From the NCBI GenBank assembly GCA_046330415.1, contig JAXLSW010000019.1, forward strand, positions 57,041 through 121,040: 64,000 bases of DNA. The letters are read 5' to 3'. Of this stretch, positions 55,699 through 64,000 are shown one piece after another (position 1 is the stretch's first letter; every line of letters begins with the position of its first letter). Under the pieces are notes generated by a model. The model was not told the origin of the DNA and searched no databases. It saw only the letters and a list, made by a program, of their open reading frames with translations. Position numbers and translations under genes: made by a program. Origin of the DNA: RHKX01 sp046330415. GTDB lineage: Bacteria; Actinomycetota; Thermoleophilia; Solirubrobacterales; 70-9.

Positions 55699-56022
55699 TG
55701 GTGCCCCTCCGCGCGCACATGCCGCGGCGATCGCCGGGATAGCAGGTGCTATCGGGCGATTCACCCCAAGTCCCGTGTGGGCGGCTGACGATGGGCTGGC
55801 GAGGGCTCCGCTACCTTCAAGCGTCGCCCGAGCGCGGGGAACAGGGCGCCGCTGCCCTCGGCGAACGGATCGGCGCTCGTCTTCTCACCCCTCGCTGCCT
55901 GCATCTCGCTCAACCAAAGGCTCGGGAGTCCGAGCCGAGCTCTGGACGACTACGTCGCCTGAGTTCTTGGAATCAAGCATCTAGCGGGGGATATCTCGGT
56001 GATAGCCGCGGCATGGAGGGGC
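55699..56022. repeat. inverted-repeat element, family 1, copy B with separated arms
   Basis: The left arm (from 55699) reads CCCTCCGCGCGCACATGC then CGCGGCGATCGCCGGGATAG; the right arm (ending about 56022) holds the exact 27-base match, inverted, to 26102-26128 at 55989-56015. About 250 bp lie between, with one hairpin (GGCTCGG-GAGT-CCGAGCC, 55919-55936) and no believable gene. With 55621-55698 and 56023-56111, in which I see nothing else, this is the longest gene-free stretch of the window. Confidence 0.65.
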
Positions 56023-56111
56023 GAAAAGGAACCCCGCGCCCGGCGGTGTCCCGCGGGCGGCGTGCCACGGCGCCCGAGCCGGCGTGCAGCGACGCCCGGC
56101 GGCGTCCCGCT

Positions 56112-56732
56112 CTACGCGAGCGAAGGGTCGGGTTGCCGGCGCAGCGGGCGCACGACCGGCTTCCCGCTCGCCCTCAGACGCCGGATTCCCCCCACAACGA
56201 GAAGCACGCGCAGCCGCTTGCGGTACTGCTGCAGCGCGCCGTAGTGGAGTGAGACGGGGTCGCCGATCGTGTGGCCCTTGGCGCCCGCGCGCCGGAGGCG
56301 GTTGACCGCCTGGGCGTCGAGCTCGGGGTTCGCGTGGGCGAAGGCGTTGCGGGCGACGGCGACCTCGGCGGCCCCCGCCTTACCACCGTCGACCTGCTCC
56401 CAGGAGGCCCCGGCGTTCTCGAGGAGCGTCGTTCCCCACTCCTCGATCCCGTCGAGCTCGCGCAGCGGGATCGCCAAGTGGGTCGCTGCCGCGGACTCAG
56501 CGAGCGCGTAGCTGTGGATCAGCACCGAGGCGAAGAGGATGTCCTTGTCCTTGACGGTCGCGAGGTGCTCGTCGAGGGGCACCTCGTAGGTTCCGGCGCT
56601 GCGGACCGTGAGGGAGTTGCCGCGCAGGGAACTCAGGGACTGGATCTCGCGGTCGTAGGCGACCTGCGTGCTCTCGAGGAAGCGCGTGAGGCGCTGCCAT
56701 TCATCCCAGAACGCATCCCCCGAGGAGGTCAT
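56112..56732 (-). CDS. HEPN-like protein, possible ribonuclease
   Basis: A 206-residue soluble, mostly helical protein. The segment VAVARNAFAHANPELD contains R128-x4-H133, the Rx4-6H motif of HEPN ribonucleases, and is preceded by VLIHSYALAESAAATHL, the helix that usually starts the fold. The N-terminal 60 residues and the basic C-terminal tail (RKRLRVLLVVGGIRRLR) are unrecognised. HEPN proteins often act as toxins or in defence; a partner antitoxin such as MNT is not next to it, as the downstream side is repeats and the upstream side is gltD. Assignment is by motif only. The ATG lies inside CATATGACC, also found in the family 2 repeats. Confidence 0.5.
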   Translation of the reverse strand: MTSSGDAFWDEWQRLTRFLESTQVAYDREIQSLSSLRGNSLTVRSAGTYEVPLDEHLATVKDKDILFASVLIHSYALAESAAATHLAIPLRELDGIEEWGTTLLENAGASWEQVDGGKAGAAEVAVARNAFAHANPELDAQAVNRLRRAGAKGHTIGDPVSLHYGALQQYRKRLRVLLVVGGIRRLRASGKPVVRPLRRQPDPSLA

Positions 56733-56803
56733 ATGCCCCGTATCGGCGCCTCCGGCACGGGCATGAGGCCCGCACGGTCAAATTCGGCGAAAGGTGGGTT
56801 GGC

Positions 56804-58225
<1,422 letters not shown>

Positions 58226-58244
58226 CAGCTCGCTCCGACGGTCC

Positions 58245-61200
58245 TCATGCGAGGTTCACCGTCCTCGCCTTCGCCGGTGGCTCGGTGTGGGCCAGCGCGG
58301 CGCGGAACCCGGGCGGGATCACGACGGTGAACTCGTCGGCGGCCTGCTCCCAGCGCTCGAGGATGCTCGCCGCGACCGGGGAGCCGGTGCGGAGCTGATG
58401 CTCGGCGATCAGGCGCCGCAGGAACTCGTTGCCGTCGGGATGGACCGGCTCGAGGTCGACCATGCCCATGTTGCAGTGCGCCTCGAAGGTGTCCTCGGGG
58501 TCCCAGATGCAGGCGACGCCGCCGCTCATGCCCGCCGCGAAGTTGCGGCCCGTCGGGCCGAGGACGATCACGCAGCCGCCGGTCATGTACTCGCAGGCGT
58601 GCTCGCCGACCCCCTCGACCACGGCCAGCGCGCCCGAGTTGCGGACGGCGAACCGCTCGCCGACGAGGCCGCGGAAGAACGCCTTGCCGCCCGTCGCCCC
58701 GTAGAGGGCGACGTTGCCCGCGATCACGTTGCGCTCGGCCTTGAAGCCGGCCCGCTCGTGCGGGCGCACCGCGAGCACGCCGCCGCTCAGGCCCTTGCCG
58801 GCGTAGTCGTTGACGTCGCCGATGACGGTCAGCGAGACGCCGGGGGCGAGCCAGGCCCCGGCGCTCTGGCCGGCCGAGCCGGTGAGCCGGGCCTCGATCG
58901 TGTCCTCGGGAAGCCCCTCGGGCCCGCGGGCGGTGATCAGCGCGTTGCTGAGCCGGCCGCCGACGGCGAGGTCGATGTTGGTGACGCGGGACTCGATCAT
59001 CACCTTCTCCGCGGTCTCGATGGCCGGCTTGGAGCGGGGGATCAGGACGCGCTCGTCGAAGGACGCGCCGACCGGGTGCTCCTTGGCGTCGCCGGGAACG
59101 AACCCGCGCGGCGCGTCGATGGCGATGCCGGGGATCGCGAGAAGCGGGCGCAGGTCGAGCGAACGAGACTTCCAGTGGTCGACCTCGTCGTCGGGGATCA
59201 GCAGCTCGGTGCGCCCGACCAGGTCGCTGAAGCGCTTGACCCCGAGGGAGGCCATCAGCTTGCGCGCCTCCTCGGCGACGAAGAACAGGTACTTGACGAC
59301 GTGCTCGGGCTTACCCGAGAACCGCGCCCGCAGCTCCGGATCCTGGGTCGCCACGCCCACCGGGCAGGTGTTGAGGTGGCAGACGCGCATCATGATGCAG
59401 CCGGTCGCGATCAACGGGGCGGTCGAGATGCCGATCTCGTCGGCGCCCAGCAGCGCGGCGACGACGACGTCGCGACCGGTCCGCATCTGCCCGTCGGTCT
59501 GCAGGATCACCCGGGTCCGCAGCCCGCTCTCGAGCAGCGCCTGCTGCGTCTCGGCGAGGCCGAGCTCCCAGGGAGTTCCCGCCCCCTGGACGGAGGAGAG
59601 CGGGGAGGCGCCGGTGCCGCCGTCGTGACCGGCGATGACGAGGTGGTCGGCACCGGCCTTGACGACGCCGACGGCGACCGTGCCGACGCCCGACTCGCTC
59701 GCCAGCTTGACCGAGACGCTCGCGCCGGGGTTGGCGGCGCGGAGGTCGTAGATCAGCTGCTTGAGGTCCTCGATGGAGTAGATGTCGGGGTGGGGGGGAG
59801 GGGAGCTGAGCTCGGTTCCGGGCAGCGCGAAGCGCAGCGAGCCGATGTACTCGTCGACCTTGTGACCGGGGAGCTGGCCGCCCTCGCCGGGCTTGGCCCC
59901 CTGGGCGATCTTGATCTGGATCTGATCGGCGCGGGAGAGGTAGTCGATGTCGACGCCGAAGCGGCCCGAGGCGACCTGGCGGATCCGCGAGCGGCGGCTG
60001 TCGCCGTTCGGCTCGGGCGTGTTGCGGCGGCGATCCTCGCCGCCCTCGCCGGAGTTGGACCACGCGCCGATCCGGTTCATCGCGATCGCGAGCGTCTCGT
60101 GCGCCTCCGGGGAGAGCGCGCCCAGGCTCATCGCACCGGTCGAGAAGCGCTTGACGATCTCGCTCGCCGGCTCGACCTCGTGCAGGTCGTAGGGCGTGTC
60201 GGTCTCGCGCAGCTTGAGGAGGCCGCGGAGCAGCGCGTGGTGGGCGTTCTCGTCGTTGACGCGACGGCTGAACTCGTCGTAGGACTCCTGCCCGCCGCCC
60301 TCGGAGGAGCGCGCGGCGTGCTGCAGCGTCGAGATCGTCTCGGGATCCCACATGTGCTTCTCGCCGTCCTTGCGCCAGCGGTAGACGCCGCCCTGCGGCA
60401 GCAGGTCCTCGCTCGCGGCAGGCAGGCGCGCCTGCTCGACGTGCTCGGCGAGCGCGGCGCCGTGCTCCTCCGGGTAGGCGCGGGAGTGGCGATCGAGCGC
60501 CTCCGCGGCGATCTCGCCGAGCCCGATGCCGCCGAGCCGCGACGGGGTACCCGTGAAGTGCTCCTCGACGAGGTCCTCGTCGAGGCCGATGACCTCGAAG
60601 ATCTGCGCGCCGCGATAGGAGCGGACGGTCGCGATCCCGATCTTGGAGAGGATCTTCAGCAGGCCCTTGCTGATCCCGGCGATGGCGCGGTCGGAGGCGT
60701 CGAGGAGCGGCCCGTCGAGGCCGACCGTCGGCTCGTCGAGCATCGTCATCGTCTCGAGCATCAGATAAGGGTTGATCGCCGTCGCGCCGTAGCCGATGAG
60801 CGCCGCCAGGTGGTGGACCTCGCGCGGCTCGCCCGACTCGACCACGAGCGCGGCACGCAGCCGCGTGCCCTCGCGGACGAGCGCGTGATGCACCGTCGAG
60901 CAGGCCAGCAGGGAGGGGATCGGCACCCGGTCGGGGCCGGTCGCGCGGTCGCTGAGCACGAGCAGGGTCGTGTCCTCCTCGAGCGCCTCGATTGCCTGCC
61001 GCCGGATCCGGTCGAGCGCGTCGGTGAGGCCGTCCTCACCCTTCTCGAGCGAGAAGGTGATGTCGATCGTCGTCGGGTGCAGCGCCCCGTAGGGGTTGCG
61101 CCGGAGCCGCTCGAGCTCGAAGTCGGTGAGGATCGGCTGCGCGAGCTCGACGTGGTTGACGACCTGCGGCGCGGTCGAGAGCAGGTTCCCCTGCGGGCCG

Positions 61201-62864
61201 ATGTCGGTGCGCAGGCTCATCACGTTCGCCTCGCGGACCGAGTCGATCGCCGGGTTGGTGACCTGGGCGAAGCGCTGCTTGAAGTAGGAGTAGAGGGAGG
61301 GGCGATGGTCGGAGAACACCGCCAGCGAGAGGTCGTTGCCCATCGAGCCGGTCGGCTCGCGGCCGTCGCGCAGGAGCGGCGCGAGCAGCACCCGCATGTC
61401 CTCCTGGGTGTAGCCGTGGGCGAGTTGGCGCTTCAGCAGCGGCTCGACCGGCTGGATCGTCGCCATCGGGTCGGGCAGTTGGCGCACGCCGAGCTTGCCC
61501 TCGGCGTACCACTCGCCGTAGGGCGCGGCCTCGGAGATCGCCTGCTCGATCTCGCCGTCGGTGCGGACGAGACCGGTGTCGAGGTCGACGACGAAGAGCT
61601 GCGCCGGCTGCAGGCGCCCCATCCGCGCGACCTTCTCGGGCTCGACGGTGAAGATCCCCGACTCCGAGCCGAGGCAGACCCAGCCGTCGCGGGTGATCGT
61701 CCAGCGACCCGGGCGCAGGCCGTTGCGATCGAGCATCGCGCCGAGCGTCTTGCCGTCGCAGAAGGCGATCGCGGCGGGCCCGTCCCAGGGCTCCATGAGC
61801 CGGCCGTGGTAGCGGTAGAAGCCCTCCAGCGAGGCCGGGAGGTCGTCGCCCATGCCCTCCCAGGCGGCCGGGATCATCATCATCATCGCGTGCGGAACGG
61901 TGCGCCCGCCGAGCACGCAGAGCTCGAGCGCGCGGTCGAAGCCCGCCGAGTCGGAGCACGACTCGTCGATCAGCGGCAGGCAGTCGGCCAGGTCGTCGCC
62001 GAGCGTGTCGGAGGAGAGCACGGCCTCGCGCGCGCGCATCCAGTTGAAGTTGCCGCGCGCCGTGTTGATCTCGCCGTTGTGGGCGATCATCCGCAGCGGC
62101 TGCGCCAGCTCCCAGCTCGGGGCGGTGTTGGTCGAGAAGCGCGAATGGACGATCGCGAAGCGGCTCAGCAGCGACATGTCGCGCAGGTCGGGATAGAACT
62201 GCGGCAGCTGCGGCGCGGTCAGCATCCCCTTGTAGACGAGCGTGCGGCACGAGAAGCTCGGGAAGTGGACCTTCGGCGAGAGCTCGCGCTCGGCGCGGCG
62301 GCGGATGACGAAGAGGCTGCGCTCGAAGTCGTCGGGATCGTCGAAATCCTCGCCGGCGGCGACGAAGAGCTGACGCACCTGCGGGGCGCTGGCGCGGGCC
62401 TGCTCGCCGCAGGCGGTCTCGTCGACGGGGACATCGCGCCAGCCGATCGGCGTGTGGCCGGCGTCGGAGACGAGCTCGGCGATCCGGTTCTGAGCGAGCT
62501 CCGAGCCCCCGGCCGGGTCGCGCCCGAGGAAGCACATGGCGACGGCGAGGCGGCCCGGCGGCGGCAGCTCCGACGGGCTCGTGTCGATCTCGCGAGCCCG
62601 CATCTTCAGGAACTCGTGGGGGAGGTCGATCATGATCCCGGCGCCGTCGCCGGTGGACTCGTCTGCGCCGGTCGCGCCGCGGTGCTCGAGGCGGTCGAGG
62701 GCGACGAGCGCGCGGTCGATGGTCTCGTGGATCGGCTTGCCGTCGAGGCGGCCGACGAAGGCGACGCCGCAGCCGTCGTGGAAGAAGGACGGATCGTGAA
62801 CGCCGCCGAAGGGCTCGGGATGGGCGCCTTGCGCGGTCGCTGAGGTGTTGTGAGCTCTGGCCAT
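58245..62864 (-). CDS. gltB: glutamate synthase, large subunit
   Basis: Makes two glutamates from glutamine and 2-oxoglutarate. The 1539-residue precursor has a 31-residue propeptide before the nucleophile Cys32 (FHDGCGVAFVGRLDGKPIHE), a class II amidotransferase domain to about 430, a central domain, the FMN domain (SRADQIQIKIAQGAKPGEGG; GGTGASP), the 3Fe-4S ligands in CIMMRVCHLNTCPVGVA, and a C-terminal GXGXG helix domain (FRGLVGERFAVRNSGA). All are present and in order. The start at 62864 fits the propeptide length. A TACCGT hexamer about 87 bases upstream may be its promoter. Confidence 0.98.
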   Translation of the reverse strand: MARAHNTSATAQGAHPEPFGGVHDPSFFHDGCGVAFVGRLDGKPIHETIDRALVALDRLEHRGATGADESTGDGAGIMIDLPHEFLKMRAREIDTSPSELPPPGRLAVAMCFLGRDPAGGSELAQNRIAELVSDAGHTPIGWRDVPVDETACGEQARASAPQVRQLFVAAGEDFDDPDDFERSLFVIRRRAERELSPKVHFPSFSCRTLVYKGMLTAPQLPQFYPDLRDMSLLSRFAIVHSRFSTNTAPSWELAQPLRMIAHNGEINTARGNFNWMRAREAVLSSDTLGDDLADCLPLIDESCSDSAGFDRALELCVLGGRTVPHAMMMMIPAAWEGMGDDLPASLEGFYRYHGRLMEPWDGPAAIAFCDGKTLGAMLDRNGLRPGRWTITRDGWVCLGSESGIFTVEPEKVARMGRLQPAQLFVVDLDTGLVRTDGEIEQAISEAAPYGEWYAEGKLGVRQLPDPMATIQPVEPLLKRQLAHGYTQEDMRVLLAPLLRDGREPTGSMGNDLSLAVFSDHRPSLYSYFKQRFAQVTNPAIDSVREANVMSLRTDIGPQGNLLSTAPQVVNHVELAQPILTDFELERLRRNPYGALHPTTIDITFSLEKGEDGLTDALDRIRRQAIEALEEDTTLLVLSDRATGPDRVPIPSLLACSTVHHALVREGTRLRAALVVESGEPREVHHLAALIGYGATAINPYLMLETMTMLDEPTVGLDGPLLDASDRAIAGISKGLLKILSKIGIATVRSYRGAQIFEVIGLDEDLVEEHFTGTPSRLGGIGLGEIAAEALDRHSRAYPEEHGAALAEHVEQARLPAASEDLLPQGGVYRWRKDGEKHMWDPETISTLQHAARSSEGGGQESYDEFSRRVNDENAHHALLRGLLKLRETDTPYDLHEVEPASEIVKRFSTGAMSLGALSPEAHETLAIAMNRIGAWSNSGEGGEDRRRNTPEPNGDSRRSRIRQVASGRFGVDIDYLSRADQIQIKIAQGAKPGEGGQLPGHKVDEYIGSLRFALPGTELSSPPPHPDIYSIEDLKQLIYDLRAANPGASVSVKLASESGVGTVAVGVVKAGADHLVIAGHDGGTGASPLSSVQGAGTPWELGLAETQQALLESGLRTRVILQTDGQMRTGRDVVVAALLGADEIGISTAPLIATGCIMMRVCHLNTCPVGVATQDPELRARFSGKPEHVVKYLFFVAEEARKLMASLGVKRFSDLVGRTELLIPDDEVDHWKSRSLDLRPLLAIPGIAIDAPRGFVPGDAKEHPVGASFDERVLIPRSKPAIETAEKVMIESRVTNIDLAVGGRLSNALITARGPEGLPEDTIEARLTGSAGQSAGAWLAPGVSLTVIGDVNDYAGKGLSGGVLAVRPHERAGFKAERNVIAGNVALYGATGGKAFFRGLVGERFAVRNSGALAVVEGVGEHACEYMTGGCVIVLGPTGRNFAAGMSGGVACIWDPEDTFEAHCNMGMVDLEPVHPDGNEFLRRLIAEHQLRTGSPVAASILERWEQAADEFTVVIPPGFRAALAHTEPPAKARTVNLA

Positions 62865-62950
62865 GGATCAGGGGTCGGGGGGTCGGCAAGTGGGCGCCTC
62901 CCCACCTGCGCACGACACCGCCGCTGGGTCCGCCGCCGACTGCGGCCCGG

Positions 62951-62956
62951 ACGGTA
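62951..62956 (-). promoter_or_regulatory. possible -10 hexamer for gltB-gltD
   Basis: TACCGT on the minus strand would give a leader of about 80 bases. The leader contains a short GTGGG/CCCAC hairpin; no known nitrogen-control site or riboswitch was recognised. Confidence 0.3.
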
Positions 62957-63048
62957 GGCGAAAATGGTACGACACCCGACTCCCCTGCGTCGAGAAACGG
63001 CCATGGCGGTTTAGCCGCAGGGATAAACGGAATGGACGAGTGGTGACC

Positions 63049-63054
63049 TACCTT
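63049..63054 (+). promoter_or_regulatory. -10 hexamer, leaderless promoter for the ATP-grasp gene
   Basis: TACCTT, six bases before the GTG at 63061. Confidence 0.55.
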
Positions 63055-63060
63055 GAGAGC

Positions 63061-64000
63061 GTGGGAAAGGCTGCTTTGACGCCATCTGCGGAGAGGTCCG
63101 GCGCGGATTTCGCCGCCGCCGCCTTCGACGAGGGTTTCGACCCCGAGGGGCGGCCGCGCGGCGCGTACGGCTGCCTGTTCGGACGGCTCGACCCGCCGGC
63201 CTTCGACGACGCGGCCGAGTGGATCAGGATCGAGCTGGCGCGCCGCGGCGTCGTCTTCGGCGGCGCCGAGCCGCACGCGTTCGCCGTCGATCCCGTCCCG
63301 CGGATCCTCGAGCTCGAGGAGTGGGAGACGATCGAGGCGGGCCTGATCCAGCGGGTCAACGCGCTCAACGCCTTCCTCGCCGACGTCTACGGCGAGGGAC
63401 GGATCCTCACCGCCGGCGTCATCCCGCAGCGGGTGATCGACGAGGCGGGCTGGTACGAGCCCGCGATGGCGCTGAGCGGGGCGCCGCCCGTGCGGGCGCA
63501 CGTCGCCGGTCCGGATCTGGTGCGCCGTCCCGATGGCAGCTTCGCCGTGCTCGAGGACAACCTGCGAGCTCCGTCGGGGCTCACCTACCTGCTGGCGGCG
63601 CGGGAGGCGCTCGGCCCGCTCATCCTCGCCGGCGGCCTGCGGCCCCGCCCGCTGGACGGCGCCCTGGTCGCCTTGCGCGCGGCGCTGGTCGGCGCGGCGC
63701 CGGCGGGCGTCGCCGACCCCTGCATCGTCCTGCTCAGCGACGGCCCGGGGATCTCCGGGGCCTTCTACGAGCATCGTGAGCTCGGCCGCCTCCTCGGGCT
63801 TCGGGTCGCGACCGCCGCCGACCTGCGCAGAGAGGGCTCGGAGCTGCTGGTCCGCGACGGCGCCGGGGAGCGCCGGGTCGACGTCATCTACCGGCGCATC
63901 GATGACGAGCGCCTCCTCGGCGCCGACGGCGTCCCGACGGAGCTCGGCGAGCTGCTGATCGAGCCCCTGCTCGCCGGGCGGCTCGGCTGCGCCAACTCGC
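63061..64000 (+). CDS. circularly permuted type 2 ATP-grasp protein, N-terminal part (3' end outside window)
   Basis: First 313 residues of a DUF404/DUF407-type ATP-grasp protein. Landmarks are RGAYGCLFGRLDPPAF near the start, LIQRVNALNAFLADVYGEGRIL, then HVAGPDLVRRPDGSFAVLEDNLRAPSGLTYLLAAR, and the PCIVLLSDGP strand followed by YEHRELGRLLG. Such proteins usually sit in operons with an alpha-E domain protein and a transglutaminase-like peptidase, thought to make or cut isopeptide bonds; those genes would lie beyond the window. GTG start supported by the hexamer upstream. No membrane or signal segment. Confidence 0.9.
   Translation, partial: MGKAALTPSAERSGADFAAAAFDEGFDPEGRPRGAYGCLFGRLDPPAFDDAAEWIRIELARRGVVFGGAEPHAFAVDPVPRILELEEWETIEAGLIQRVNALNAFLADVYGEGRILTAGVIPQRVIDEAGWYEPAMALSGAPPVRAHVAGPDLVRRPDGSFAVLEDNLRAPSGLTYLLAAREALGPLILAGGLRPRPLDGALVALRAALVGAAPAGVADPCIVLLSDGPGISGAFYEHRELGRLLGLRVATAADLRREGSELLVRDGAGERRVDVIYRRIDDERLLGADGVPTELGELLIEPLLAGRLGCANS

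Noticed and set aside
55746..56252. 168-codon open frame on the plus strand
   Set aside because: Runs through the repeat arm and antisense to the HEPN-like gene, with no start signal or domain.

Overview
The window is a stretch of high-GC chromosome (roughly 70% G+C by eye) with about 50 protein genes, one tmRNA and several dispersed palindromic repeats. Gene content points to an actinobacterium, most likely of the Thermoleophilia/Solirubrobacterales type. Pointers are a split two-subunit transketolase, a methylamine-dehydrogenase-like Cys-rich secreted protein with its own redox partners, a long RTX-repeat exoprotein, an HMG-CoA reductase and an ALAA-ending tmRNA tag. The placement is inferred from content, not from a phylogeny. 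About fifteen genes begin 6-9 bases after a TAnnnT hexamer and have no Shine-Dalgarno, which suggests widespread leaderless transcription; genes inside operons instead overlap by GTGA, ATGA or TTGA.

Bases 1-9.3 kb: aspartate-family amino acids (lysA end, hom, thrC), a ComF-type phosphoribosyltransferase, a short hibernation factor, a diguanylate cyclase, secA and a secreted protein. 9.3-20.2 kb: prfB with its programmed +1 frameshift, overlapped by nadC and then by a transmembrane Ser/Thr kinase with a propeller-like sensor; a convergent FHA-HTH protein; a secreted Cys-rich protein; mutM; a 951-residue RTX protein; nadA. 20.2-23.9 kb: a compact mau-like cluster (MauE-thioredoxin fusion with a frameshift, Tat-exported light-chain-like protein without the tryptophans needed for TTQ, CcdA/MauF-like membrane protein fused to a propeller-like domain) and a lipoprotein. 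24-26 kb: split transketolase. 26-38 kb: a DUF389 membrane protein, the ftsE-ftsX-S41 protease-rnr-smpB run, an 876-residue Ala/Pro-rich coiled-coil protein with a C-terminal HhH domain, a frameshifted flavin disulfide reductase, two small proteins and ssrA. smpB and its RNA partner ssrA lie 5 kb apart.

38-50 kb: cupin; a nine-helix membrane protein with the D...GxGD...P(x)A layout of presenilin-type proteases; SCP2 and SMP-30 proteins; ferritin-like protein; a beta-carbonic anhydrase-sulfatase-sulfotransferase operon; histidine phosphatase; CPA1 antiporter; and a 939-residue protein with both GGDEF and HD-GYP domains. 50-64 kb: acetyltransferase, HMG-CoA reductase, membrane and secreted proteins, a flippase-like membrane protein with operator-like palindromes upstream, a HEPN-like protein next to dispersed repeats, gltD-gltB, and the start of a circularly permuted ATP-grasp protein.

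The most promising lead for an undescribed system is the TTQ-less mau-like cluster at 20.2-23.2 kb. The presenilin-like protein at 38.8-39.7 kb is second. Three apparent one-base losses in G/C runs (one in the mau-like cluster, two in the disulfide reductase) could be sequencing errors and should be checked before those genes are called broken. No tRNA, rRNA, CRISPR array, insertion sequence or prophage was seen.
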